From CAWUEZ02 sp963921355 (GTDB taxonomy: Bacteria > Pseudomonadota > Alphaproteobacteria > Thalassobaculales > Thalassobaculaceae): a stretch of 64,000 nucleotides of DNA. Each line of letters opens with the position of its first letter. Position 1 is the first letter of the stretch. The translations under genes and the position numbers were made by a program. The stretch lies in contig OZ001190.1 in assembly GCA_963921355.3 (NCBI GenBank), positions 4,340,001-4,404,000 of the forward strand. The letters are read 5' to 3'. This document shows, piece after piece, positions 1 through 7,636 of the stretch. Below the pieces are notes generated by a model. It saw only the letters and a list, made by a program, of their open reading frames with translations, was not told where the DNA came from and searched no databases.

Positions 1-23
1 GTTGATGCCATTGTGTTGCGCAT
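1..23 (-). CDS. Possible 5' end of a gene leaving the left edge
   Basis: On the minus strand an ATG at 23-21 opens a frame (M-R-N-T-M-A-S) that continues off the window. A perfect 8-base Shine-Dalgarno match, GGAGGTGA (complement of 41-34), lies 10 bases upstream. Only seven codons are visible, so no product can be named and the call rests on the ribosome binding site. If real, this gene would be divergent from the photolyase gene, and the FNR-like box at 158-171 would lie about 135 bases upstream of its start. Confidence 0.35.
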
Positions 24-157
24 CGGTGTCGACTCACCTCCGAAACCGGAAAAGCCACGCCGGCCCTGCGGGCAGCGGGACATTGTTCGACTTTTCGGCC
101 GCTTTCCGGACCGTCACCCCTCTGCTTGTAGGGTGACGCCCGCAGCCCGCGACGACA

Positions 158-171
158 TTGACGCAGATCAA
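158..171. promoter_or_regulatory. FNR/FixK/Dnr-type box
   Basis: The sequence TTGAC-GCAG-ATCAA fits the FNR-family operator TTGAY-N4-RTCAA and is nearly palindromic. It lies in the presumed intergenic region between the photolyase gene (ATG at 290) and the possible minus-strand gene starting at 23. Its distance suits activation of the minus-strand gene better than of the photolyase. No matching regulator is in the window. Confidence 0.4.
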
Positions 172-289
172 GCGGTTACCCGTTGTTCAACCGCAACAGG
201 TGACGCCGCAGAGGGCATTTGATCTGGTGGTTCGGCGATCTACCTCCGGTGCACCGAATTCGAAACGCAGCGCCCAGAACCCACCGCCA

Positions 290-1747
290 ATGCCTTCATC
301 CGACGAACCGATCCTGGTCTGGCTGCGCCTCGACCTGCGCCTGGCGGACAACCCCGCCCTGCGCACCGCCGCGGAGCGCGGACATCCGGTTCTGCCTGTG
401 TTCATCCTGGACGACGAGGATGCCGGCGCTTGGCGCATGGGGGGTGCGGCGCGGTGGTGGCTCCATCACTCCCTCGACCGGCTCGGCGACTCCCTTGCGA
501 AATCCGGCACGCCGCTCGTCCTGCGCCGAGGGCCGGCCCTGGAAGTTCTTCGGACCCTGATCGCGGAGACCGGTGCGCGCACGATCTTCTGGAACCGCCG
601 CTACGAACCGTGGGCTCGGGAGCGCGATGCGGTCGTCAAGCGCGACCTCAAGTCCGCCGGACTGGAGGTGCGCAGCTTTAACGGCGGGCTGCTCCACGAA
701 CCCTGGGAGGTGCAGTCGAAGCAGGGCACGCCGTTCAAGGTCTTCACCCCGTACTGGCGGGCGGTTCGGGCCAAGGACGATCCGCCGGAGCCGCTTGCTG
801 CGCCGACCCGACTGGTTTCTCCGAACCCGGCAGCCGACAGCGATCGGTTGGACGACTGGGCTCTGCTGCCGACCCGGCCGGATTGGGCCGGCGGGCTGCG
901 CACCACCTGGACGCCCGGGGAGAAGGCGGCACGGGACCGCCTCGGTCGGTTCCTGGATGAAGCGGTCGCGCGCTACAAGCTGGACCGCAACACACCGTCG
1001 GTTCCCGGGACATCCGGGCTGTCGCCGCATCTCCATTTTGGCGAGATCTCGCCCCGTCAGGTCTGGCATGCGGCCCGCATGGCCAGCGAGGCGCGGACCG
1101 GTGCGCCGATGGATGCCGGGACCGAGGTGTTTCTCTCGGAGATCTGCTGGCGGGAGTTCTCCTACAATCTGCTGTTCCACAACCCGGAGCTGCCCACGCG
1201 CCCGATCCGCGCGGAGTTCGAAGCGTTCCCTTGGCTGGAGGATCCGGACGGTCTCGCCGCCTGGCAGGCGGGCGCGACCGGCTTCCCGATCGTCGATGCG
1301 GGCATGCGCGAGCTCTGGCACACCGGCTGGATGCACAACCGGGTGCGCATGATTGTCGCCTCGTTTCTGATCAAGGACCTGTTGGTGCATTGGTGCCACG
1401 GCGAGGAGTGGTTCTGGGACACGCTGGTCGACGCCGATCTCGCCAGCAATGCCGCAAGCTGGCAGTGGGTGGCCGGATGCGGAGCCGATGCCGCGCCCTA
1501 TTTCCGGGTCTTCAATCCGGTCCTGCAGGGCGAGAAATTCGATCCAGACGGGGCCTATATCCGGCGCTGGATCCCCGAAATCGCCGGACTTCCGTCGGCC
1601 ACCATCCAACAGCCCTGGTCGGCGTCGCACCTGGACCTGGCCGATGCGGGAATCACACTCGGACAAACCTACCCGCGTCCGATCGTCGACCATGGCGACG
1701 CCCGCAAGCGCGCCTTGTCAGCCCTTGAAAGGGTTAAGAAAGGTTGA
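290..1747 (+). CDS. phrB: Deoxyribodipyrimidine photolyase
   Basis: A DNA photolyase (class I CPD type, cryptochrome/photolyase family) of 485 aa. It uses FAD and blue light to reverse cyclobutane pyrimidine dimers. The N-terminal alpha/beta antenna domain starts at ILVWLRLDLRLADNPAL. The C-terminal FAD domain carries the family signatures WHTGWMHNRVRM and SNAASWQWVAGCGADAAPYF. The frame is open further upstream to about 158, but the extra 44 residues look like no family member and are rich in R/P/Q, so I start at the ATG at 290. It is the first gene of a co-directed run with an FAD oxidoreductase, DUF1365 and cyclopropane synthase. The same neighbours occur in light- or singlet-oxygen-induced loci of other proteobacteria. 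A 6-4 photolyase is less likely because the sequence is of the short bacterial class I type. Confidence 0.95.
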   Translation: MPSSDEPILVWLRLDLRLADNPALRTAAERGHPVLPVFILDDEDAGAWRMGGAARWWLHHSLDRLGDSLAKSGTPLVLRRGPALEVLRTLIAETGARTIFWNRRYEPWARERDAVVKRDLKSAGLEVRSFNGGLLHEPWEVQSKQGTPFKVFTPYWRAVRAKDDPPEPLAAPTRLVSPNPAADSDRLDDWALLPTRPDWAGGLRTTWTPGEKAARDRLGRFLDEAVARYKLDRNTPSVPGTSGLSPHLHFGEISPRQVWHAARMASEARTGAPMDAGTEVFLSEICWREFSYNLLFHNPELPTRPIRAEFEAFPWLEDPDGLAAWQAGATGFPIVDAGMRELWHTGWMHNRVRMIVASFLIKDLLVHWCHGEEWFWDTLVDADLASNAASWQWVAGCGADAAPYFRVFNPVLQGEKFDPDGAYIRRWIPEIAGLPSATIQQPWSASHLDLADAGITLGQTYPRPIVDHGDARKRALSALERVKKG

Positions 1748-1772
1748 TCCGGCGTCATCACATCGTCGTATG
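1745..1772 (+). promoter_or_regulatory. Candidate ECF (RpoE/ChrR-type) promoter
   Basis: TGATCC at 1745-1750, an 18-base spacer, and TATG at 1769-1772. As I recall it, the group IV sigma factor RpoE of Rhodobacter sphaeroides uses TGATCC with TAWG about 18 bases downstream on singlet-oxygen genes, and its core regulon includes photolyase, cyclopropane-synthase-like and FAD-oxidoreductase genes. The element overlaps the photolyase stop codon and lies 30 bases before the FAD oxidoreductase ATG at 1803. No rpoE/chrR pair is in this window, so the sigma factor is inferred. Confidence 0.5.
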
Positions 1773-1802
1773 ACGACCGTATCTTGGAGAGAGGGACCAC
1801 TC

Positions 1803-3128
1803 ATGCGTATTGCCGTCATCGGAACCGGCATCACCGGTTTGTCCACGGCTTGGCTGTTGAACCGCCATCACGACATCACCGTCTTCGAAAGCGCGGATCG
1901 CTTGGGTGGTCACAACAACACCGTCGACGTCGACTATGACGGCGAACGGATCCCGGTCGACACCGGCTTCATTGTCTACAACGAGCGGACCTATCCGAAC
2001 CTTATCGCCCTGTTCGCCGAACTCGGCGTCGCGACCGAGACCAGCGACATGTCGTTCGGCGTGTCGATCGACGGTGGCCGCATGGAGTACGAGGGATCCC
2101 TGGGGGGAATCACCGCCCAGGCGGGCAACCTGATCAGTCCCCGCTACTGGCGCATGGTTGGCGACCTGGTGCGTTTCTACCGCACCGCGCCGACGCTGCT
2201 CGAGGAAGCTGCCAATGACGGGCCGACTCTCGGAGAGTATCTGCAGATAAAGGGCTACGGGCCCGGCTTCGTTCAGGATCATCTGCTGCCGATGGCCGCC
2301 GCGATCTGGTCCTGCCCGGTCGAAACCATGCTGGCCTTCCCGGCACGCTCGTTCGTCCGGTTCTTCGCCAACCACGGCCTGCTGGATTTCACCCGCCGCC
2401 CGCAGTGGTTCACGGTGACCGGCGGCTCGCGTGAGTACGTGAGCCAGATCTCCGCCCCCTACCGCGACAAGATCCGACTGGCCTCACCGGTCCGAGCACT
2501 GCGCCGGGACGCCTATGGCGTCGACGTCGTGACGGAGGCCGGAAGCGAGCGCTTCGATGAGGTTGTCATCGCCACCCACGCGGACACCGCCTTGTCGATG
2601 CTGAGCGACGCGGACGAGGACGAGCGGCGGATCCTGTCGGCGTTCGGCTACCAGACCAATACCGCGATCCTGCACCGCGACACTTCGATGATGCCGAAGC
2701 GCCGCCGGACCTGGGCGTCCTGGAACTACATGGCTGCGGGCGAGCCGGGCCATCGCAGCGTCGCCGTGACGTACTGGATGAACCGGCTGCAGAACATCGA
2801 CCCGCGCCATCCGCTCTTCGTCAGCCTGAACCCGCTCACCGAGCCGGCGCCAGATCGGATCTTCGCCCGCTTCGAGTATGAGCATCCCGTCTTCGACACG
2901 GCTGCGATCGCCGCCCAGTCCGAACTGGCGTCGGTCCAGGGTCGCCATCGCACCTGGTTCGGCGGCAGCTACTGCGGCTGGGGCTTCCACGAGGATGGCC
3001 TGCGCGCCGGTATCGCCGTGGCCAAGGCGCTCGGCGCAGCGCCCAGTTGGGAGAACGACGTGCAACCGGCCGACGGCCGCCCGGCACCGGGCCGAGACGC
3101 CCGACGGCTGGCCGAAGCGGCGGACTGA
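1803..3128 (+). CDS. FAD-dependent oxidoreductase (amine-oxidase-like)
   Basis: A 441-aa flavoprotein of the NAD(P)-binding Rossmann/amine oxidase superfamily (COG2907 type). The N-terminus shows the dinucleotide fold IAVIGTGITG at residues 3-12, followed by an acidic strand end (VFESADRLGGHNNT). The tail contains GSYCGWGFHEDGLRAG, typical of the FAD-closing motif of this family. The frame stays open upstream through the photolyase gene, but ATG 1803 gives the family N-terminus and has GGAGAGAGGGA just before it. DUF1365 starts 7 bases after the stop. In other bacteria this protein travels with DUF1365 and a cyclopropane-type lipid methyltransferase, which suggests a role in modifying membrane acyl chains under oxidative stress. 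The substrate is not known to me. Confidence 0.85.
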   Translation: MRIAVIGTGITGLSTAWLLNRHHDITVFESADRLGGHNNTVDVDYDGERIPVDTGFIVYNERTYPNLIALFAELGVATETSDMSFGVSIDGGRMEYEGSLGGITAQAGNLISPRYWRMVGDLVRFYRTAPTLLEEAANDGPTLGEYLQIKGYGPGFVQDHLLPMAAAIWSCPVETMLAFPARSFVRFFANHGLLDFTRRPQWFTVTGGSREYVSQISAPYRDKIRLASPVRALRRDAYGVDVVTEAGSERFDEVVIATHADTALSMLSDADEDERRILSAFGYQTNTAILHRDTSMMPKRRRTWASWNYMAAGEPGHRSVAVTYWMNRLQNIDPRHPLFVSLNPLTEPAPDRIFARFEYEHPVFDTAAIAAQSELASVQGRHRTWFGGSYCGWGFHEDGLRAGIAVAKALGAAPSWENDVQPADGRPAPGRDARRLAEAAD

Positions 3129-3135
3129 CCAGGCC

Positions 3136-3945
3136 ATGGGAGATCTCCGCTCAGCCCTCTATCTCGGCGACGTGATGCATTGCCGCTTCGCGCCCCGCCG
3201 GCATCGCTTCCGCTACCGTGTCGCGTCGGTTCTGATCGACCTGGACGAACTCGATCGCCTGAACACGTCCTTGCGCCTGTTCTCCGTCGACCGATTCAAT
3301 CTGTTTGCCTTCCATCAGCGCGATCACGGACCGCGGGACGGGTCGGCTCTCAAGCCCTGGGTTGAAGGCGTCTTTGACGAGAACGGGGCGCCGATCGAGG
3401 GCGGACGGGTGCTCGCGCTCTGCTTTCCGCGGACACTCGGATACGTGTTCGACCCGCTGACGGTCTACTGGGGCTTCAGGGCCGACGGAACCCCGGCTGG
3501 CATTCTTTACGAAGTGAAGAACACCTTTGGCGATCAGCATTGCTACTTCGTGGCGATCGCCGACGGGGAAAGCCGGGGCGAGGCCGTGCATCAGGCCGCG
3601 GCTAAGGCCTTCCACGTCTCACCCTTCTTCGACCTGTCCGGCGGCTACCGGTTCCGCACCGACATGCCGGAGGAAAAGCTGCGCCTGCTGATCCGGCTGG
3701 TCGGTCCCGACGGCAGCGATCGCATGATCGCCACCCATAGTGCCAGACGCAAAACCCTGACGGACGCTTCTCTGTTCGCGACCCTGTTCTCTCACCCGAT
3801 GAACACCGTTAAAGTCATCGCGGGAATACATTGGGAAGCGTTCCGACTTTGGACGAAGAAGGCAAAGTTCCACCGCCGGCCAGCACCGCCGGCAGCCGAA
3901 GTCTCGACAGGGTATCCGGCACGCCGCGGGGCGGAGCCGGCCTGA
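3136..3945 (+). CDS. DUF1365 family protein
   Basis: A 269-aa member of DUF1365 (COG3496). Family signatures include HRFRYRVASVLIDLDEL near the N-terminus, the FPRTLGYVFDPLTVYW block and YEVKNTFGDQHCY. No signal peptide or clear membrane segment is visible. ATG 3136 is chosen because it starts directly at the conserved region and lies 7 bases after the FAD oxidoreductase stop. The longer upstream frame is antisense-like noise. The biochemical function is unknown. Its constant association with an FAD oxidoreductase and a cyclopropane-fatty-acid synthase suggests that it helps make or process a modified acyl chain. That is an inference from context only. Confidence 0.85.
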   Translation: MGDLRSALYLGDVMHCRFAPRRHRFRYRVASVLIDLDELDRLNTSLRLFSVDRFNLFAFHQRDHGPRDGSALKPWVEGVFDENGAPIEGGRVLALCFPRTLGYVFDPLTVYWGFRADGTPAGILYEVKNTFGDQHCYFVAIADGESRGEAVHQAAAKAFHVSPFFDLSGGYRFRTDMPEEKLRLLIRLVGPDGSDRMIATHSARRKTLTDASLFATLFSHPMNTVKVIAGIHWEAFRLWTKKAKFHRRPAPPAAEVSTGYPARRGAEPA

Positions 3946-3983
3946 ACTCCTTCCCAGTTGAAGCGCAAGAGGACCATCCGACG

Positions 3984-5207
3984 ATGTCCGACACCGCAGT
4001 CGTTCCCACGCTCGGCGATTTCGATCTGTCCGGCCTGGACCGCTGGACCCGCACCGGCCTCGGCCTGCTGGCCCAGCTGGCAATCGGCCGCCTGACCGTC
4101 ATCCTGCCGGACGGCCGGCAGGTTGAGTTCGAGGGCCGGGAGCCCGGTCCGCACGCGACCGTGCGCCTGAAGGATCCCGCGGTCATTCGCCGCTTCATGA
4201 TGGGTGGCGATCTCGGGTTCGCCGAGGCGTTCATCGATGGCCAGGCGGAAAGCCCCGACCTCCCGTCCCTGGTCGAGCTGTTCGCGCGGAACAAGGCGGC
4301 GATCGAACACCACACCCGCGCCACGCCCCTCACGAAAGTCCTGCGCCGGCTCCTGCACTGGCTGAACGCCAACTCGCGGCGCGGCTCTCAACGCAACATC
4401 CAGTACCATTACGATCTCGGCAACGCGTTCTACGAGCGTTGGCTCGACCCGACCATGACCTACTCATCCGCCCTGTACGAGGGCTCGCAGCAGGACCTGG
4501 AGGCGGCACAACGGGCGAAATACCGGCGCCTGGCGGATCAGCTGGCATTGAAGCCGGGCGACAAGGTGCTTGAGATCGGCTGCGGCTGGGGCGGTTTTGC
4601 CGAGGTTGCCGCCCGGGATTACGGGGCCAACGTCCACGGGATCACCCTGTCGAAGGAGCAGCTGGCCTACGCCCGCCAACGGGCTCGGAACGGCAACCTC
4701 GAAGACAGGATGACGTTCGAGTACCGCGACTACCGCGACGTCGACGGGTCGTACGATGCGGTGGCCTCGATCGAGATGTTCGAGGCGGTCGGCGAGCGCT
4801 ATTGGCCAGCGTTCTTCGAACAGACCAGCCGGTGCCTGAAGGCCGGTGGCCGGGCCGCGTTGCAGATCATCACCATCGACGAGCAGGCGTTCGACGACTA
4901 TCGCCGCCACCCCGATTTCATTCAGCGCTACATCTTCCCGGGCGGGATGCTGCCGACCCGTGACCACGTCATCGGTCACGCCGCCGATGTAGGACTGACA
5001 CCGACCGGCGAGCACGCCTTCGGAGCCGACTACGCGCGGACTCTGACGGAGTGGCGCGACCGCTTCCTCGATGCCTGGCCGGAAATCGTGAAGATCGGCT
5101 TCGACGAGCGGTTCCGGCGCATGTGGCTCTACTACCTGGCGTACTGCGAAGGCGGTTTCCGCTCCGGCAACATCGACGTTCGGCATTTCGCGTTCCAGCG
5201 CAGCTGA
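3984..5207 (+). CDS. cfa: Cyclopropane-fatty-acyl-phospholipid synthase family
   Basis: A 407-aa SAM-dependent lipid methyltransferase acting on unsaturated acyl chains of membrane phospholipids. HYDLGN (residues 142-147), the SAM-binding motif LEIGCGWGG (196-204) and the segment around YIFPGGMLP are diagnostic. In this locus type the enzyme may make a cyclopropane, or a methylated or furan precursor, as the related UfaM-type enzymes of Rhodobacter do. The sequence alone does not decide this. ATG 3984 (MSDTAVVP) lies 38 bases downstream of DUF1365. The frame upstream overlaps DUF1365 and is not credible coding. It belongs to the presumed operon from 1803 onward. Confidence 0.9.
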   Translation: MSDTAVVPTLGDFDLSGLDRWTRTGLGLLAQLAIGRLTVILPDGRQVEFEGREPGPHATVRLKDPAVIRRFMMGGDLGFAEAFIDGQAESPDLPSLVELFARNKAAIEHHTRATPLTKVLRRLLHWLNANSRRGSQRNIQYHYDLGNAFYERWLDPTMTYSSALYEGSQQDLEAAQRAKYRRLADQLALKPGDKVLEIGCGWGGFAEVAARDYGANVHGITLSKEQLAYARQRARNGNLEDRMTFEYRDYRDVDGSYDAVASIEMFEAVGERYWPAFFEQTSRCLKAGGRAALQIITIDEQAFDDYRRHPDFIQRYIFPGGMLPTRDHVIGHAADVGLTPTGEHAFGADYARTLTEWRDRFLDAWPEIVKIGFDERFRRMWLYYLAYCEGGFRSGNIDVRHFAFQRS

Positions 5208-5221
5208 CAGAAGCCAAATCG

Positions 5222-6568
5222 ATGTCCGTGTCATCGCGACTGCGGCTCCCCGTAGTCCTGGCCTACGGCCTGCCGGGGCTTCCGGTCGGTGCCCTCGGGA
5301 TCCCGCTCTATATCTTCCTGCCGACGTTCTACTCGGCTGAGGTCGGGCTGGATCTCGCGACTGTCGGGATCGTTCTGCTGGTCGTGCGGCTCTGGGACGT
5401 GGTGACCGATCCGATCATCGGCACGCTTTCCGACCGGACCCGCGGACCGCTCGGCCGCCGCCGTCCCTGGCTGCTGGCGGCCGTGCCGATCCTGATGGCT
5501 TCAGTGTGGATGCTGTTCCGGCCAGCGGACGACGCCGGTGCTTTCTACCTGCTGGGGTGGAGCCTGCTGCTCTACCTCGGCTGGACGATGATTCAGCTGC
5601 CGCACGGAGCCTGGGGTGCGGAACTGTCCGATGACTATGATGAGCGGAGCGGCATCGCCGGCGCCCGGGAGGGATGTGTCGTTGTCGGCACCTTGCTGGC
5701 CGCAGGGACCCCTGTTTTTCTCGGGCTCGACGGCGATGTCCGACCCGGGGCCGTACTCGGTTGGCTGGCCATGGCACTGCTGGTGGTCATGCCACTCAGC
5801 GTGGCCATCGCGGCGGCCGCGGTTCCCGACCATCGCACGGCTGCGCCGACCCGCATCCCGTGGTCCGAGAGCAGACGATTGCTGCTCGAAAACAAGCCGT
5901 TCCTGCGGCTGATCTCCTGCTACCTGATCAACGGATTGGCGAACGGCCTGCCAGCCACCCTGTTTCTGCTCTTTGTCGAGCACGTGCTGGCCGCACCCGA
6001 GCAGCAGGGCACGCTGCTGTTCGCCTATTTCTTCTGCGGGATCCTCGGTGTCCCATTCTGGCTCGCGGTCTCGAAGCGTCTCGGAAAACACCGAACCTGG
6101 TGCACGGCTATGATCATCAACGCCGCCATTTTCGCCGCTGTGCCGTTCCTCGGGCCGGGCGACGCAAGCTGGTTTCTTGCGATTTGCATCATCACCGGGG
6201 TCTGTCTCGGTGCGGACCTGACCCTGCCCGGGGCCATCCAGGCCGACGTCGTCGATGTCGACACAGCCCAGGGCGGCGGTCAGCGCACGGGGCTCTATTT
6301 CGCGTTCTGGGGAATGGCGACCAAACTCGCGCTCGGTCTCGCCGTCGGCTTGGCGTTCGGCGTGCTCGACATCGTCGGATTCGAGGCGGCGGGCGAGAAC
6401 GGAGCCTTGCCGCTTTTGGTGCTCGCCCTGCTCTACGCCGCGCTGCCTGTCGCGCTGAAAGCCATCGCGATTTCGATGATGTGGTCCTTCCCACTGGACC
6501 GCGAAACCCACACCAACCTTAGGGCCAAAATCGACCGAGAACGCCCACAAACGGTCACCGGAGATTGA
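5222..6568 (+). CDS. MFS transporter, GPH-like
   Basis: A 448-aa inner-membrane transporter with about 12 hydrophobic segments. The segment VVRLWDVVTDPIIGTLSDRTRGPLGRRRPW (read in two overlapping parts, residues about 48-78) is the hallmark of the glycoside-pentoside-hexuronide:cation symporter branch: the D-P-x-x-G-x-x-x-D-R loop followed by G-R-R-R-P-W. The start at ATG 5222 is 14 bases after cfa and gives the usual short N-terminus. In comparable loci an MFS protein of this type is linked to the DUF1365/cfa genes. The substrate could be a lipid or a sugar and cannot be told from the sequence. It ends 3 bases before DUF3833, so the two are probably co-transcribed. Confidence 0.85.
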   Translation: MSVSSRLRLPVVLAYGLPGLPVGALGIPLYIFLPTFYSAEVGLDLATVGIVLLVVRLWDVVTDPIIGTLSDRTRGPLGRRRPWLLAAVPILMASVWMLFRPADDAGAFYLLGWSLLLYLGWTMIQLPHGAWGAELSDDYDERSGIAGAREGCVVVGTLLAAGTPVFLGLDGDVRPGAVLGWLAMALLVVMPLSVAIAAAAVPDHRTAAPTRIPWSESRRLLLENKPFLRLISCYLINGLANGLPATLFLLFVEHVLAAPEQQGTLLFAYFFCGILGVPFWLAVSKRLGKHRTWCTAMIINAAIFAAVPFLGPGDASWFLAICIITGVCLGADLTLPGAIQADVVDVDTAQGGGQRTGLYFAFWGMATKLALGLAVGLAFGVLDIVGFEAAGENGALPLLVLALLYAALPVALKAIAISMMWSFPLDRETHTNLRAKIDRERPQTVTGD

Positions 6569-6571
6569 TCC

Positions 6572-7144
6572 ATGCCTACACGTTTTGCGTATGCAGTGCT
6601 GATCTTGTTGACGTTAGGAGCGTGCGCTTCGATGAAAATCGAGGATTTCAAAGGAACCGAGCCGCGGCTGGTTCTCGAAGAGTATTTCGAGGGCCGGACC
6701 AAAGCCTGGGGAATCTTCGAGGACCGCTTCGGCAATCTGCGGCGGGAGTTCGTCGTCGACATCATCGGAACCTGGGACGGCAAGCAGCTGACCCTTGAGG
6801 AAGACTTCGTCTATGCCGACGGAGAGACCGATAGACGAGTCTGGCGGATCGAGAAGATCGCCGACGGCCGCTACACCGGTCGCGCCGACGACGTCATCGG
6901 CGAGGCGAATGGCCGGATCGAAGGCAAGGCGCTCAATTGGACCTACGACCTGATGCTGAACATCCAGGGCCGGGACGTGAAAGTGCGGTTCGACGACTGG
7001 ATGTTCCTTCAGCCGGACGGGGTGCTGGTCAACCGCGCCCGGGTCTCCAAGTTCGGGATCGAACTGGGCGAGGTCACTCTGTTCTTCCAGCGTGTGGACG
7101 AGCAAGCCGAGCAAGCCGCCGAGACTTCACGCGAGGCCGCCTGA
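6572..7144 (+). CDS. DUF3833 family lipoprotein
   Basis: A 190-aa predicted outer-envelope lipoprotein. The N-terminus has a hydrophobic signal and the lipobox L-G-A-C (Cys at residue 18). The body (FEGRTKAWGIFEDRFGNL, WTYDLMLNI, DDWMFLQPDGVLVNRA) matches DUF3833, a beta-rich family found beside DUF1365, SDR and cfa genes. Its role is unknown, but it likely acts in the periplasm with the lipid-modification genes upstream. ATG 6572 has GGAG 8 bases upstream and follows the MFS stop by 3 bases. A second TGATCC-N18-TATG match spans 6566-6593 and so overlaps the start. If it were a real promoter, its transcript would begin after this ATG. Confidence 0.85.
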   Translation: MPTRFAYAVLILLTLGACASMKIEDFKGTEPRLVLEEYFEGRTKAWGIFEDRFGNLRREFVVDIIGTWDGKQLTLEEDFVYADGETDRRVWRIEKIADGRYTGRADDVIGEANGRIEGKALNWTYDLMLNIQGRDVKVRFDDWMFLQPDGVLVNRARVSKFGIELGEVTLFFQRVDEQAEQAAETSREAA

Positions 7145-7164
7145 CGGCAAGCCTCAGAGGCAGA

Positions 7165-7188
7165 AGCGCGGGCGGCCTTGCCCGCGCT
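7165..7188. terminator. Stem-loop between convergent genes
   Basis: A perfect 9-bp stem AGCGCGGGC/GCCCGCGCT with a 6-base loop lies between the DUF3833 gene (ends 7144) and the convergent NTF2-like gene (ends 7205). There is no T tract on either side, so it may stabilise mRNA ends or assist Rho-dependent termination rather than act as a classical intrinsic terminator. Confidence 0.4.
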
Positions 7189-7204
7189 GACCAATTTACG
7201 CTGA

Positions 7205-7636
7205 CTAACCTGCGCTCAACCGCCGCCGCACCCATCGAATGACGGCACCGATCAAGGGCAGGCGCCCGTACACGGTCGTACTGGCGTCCCAGTGATCGAT
7301 ATGGGCCGTTACCCGGCCGTCCGGGTCGAACAGCACTTCGGACATGCCGTCGACCGTCATCGCCTCACCACGAAGCGTAAAGCTGAAATGCCAGCGGATG
7401 TAGCCGGCCCGACCGCCACAGGCGCGGTCGATGATGCGAAAACGCGGCTCCGAGAGCGTCTCGAACATGTGGCGGAACACGGCCTTGAGGGGCCCGAGAC
7501 CGTGGACATCGTTGAACGGATCGACAAACCGCACATCCGGCGTGCAGAGCCCGTCAAAGACATCGAGACCGTCCGGCGTCAGGGCTTCGAACGCCGCAAT
7601 ATAGGCGTCGAGGCGCTCGGCGTTCGGCGTGCTCAT
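7205..7636 (-). CDS. SnoaL/NTF2-like protein
   Basis: A 143-aa protein of the nuclear transport factor 2-like cone fold (SnoaL-like). Visible hallmarks are the N-terminal helix LDAYIAAFEALTPDGLD, the F-x-D-P-F-N strand (VRFVDPFNDVHG) and the W-H-F-S-F strand. Such proteins are small isomerases, hydratases or binding proteins. No catalytic assignment is possible here. Its ATG overlaps the SDR stop by 4 bases (ATGA), so it is translationally coupled to the SDR and reads toward the DUF3833 gene. In related loci an NTF2-like protein also accompanies SDR, cfa and DUF1365. Confidence 0.8.
   Translation of the reverse strand: MSTPNAERLDAYIAAFEALTPDGLDVFDGLCTPDVRFVDPFNDVHGLGPLKAVFRHMFETLSEPRFRIIDRACGGRAGYIRWHFSFTLRGEAMTVDGMSEVLFDPDGRVTAHIDHWDASTTVYGRLPLIGAVIRWVRRRLSAG

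Noticed and set aside
296..1693. 465-aa minus-strand frame over the photolyase gene
   Set aside because: It is a shadow frame of a clear photolyase CDS, rich in R/G/P/Q, with no family motif or ribosome binding site.
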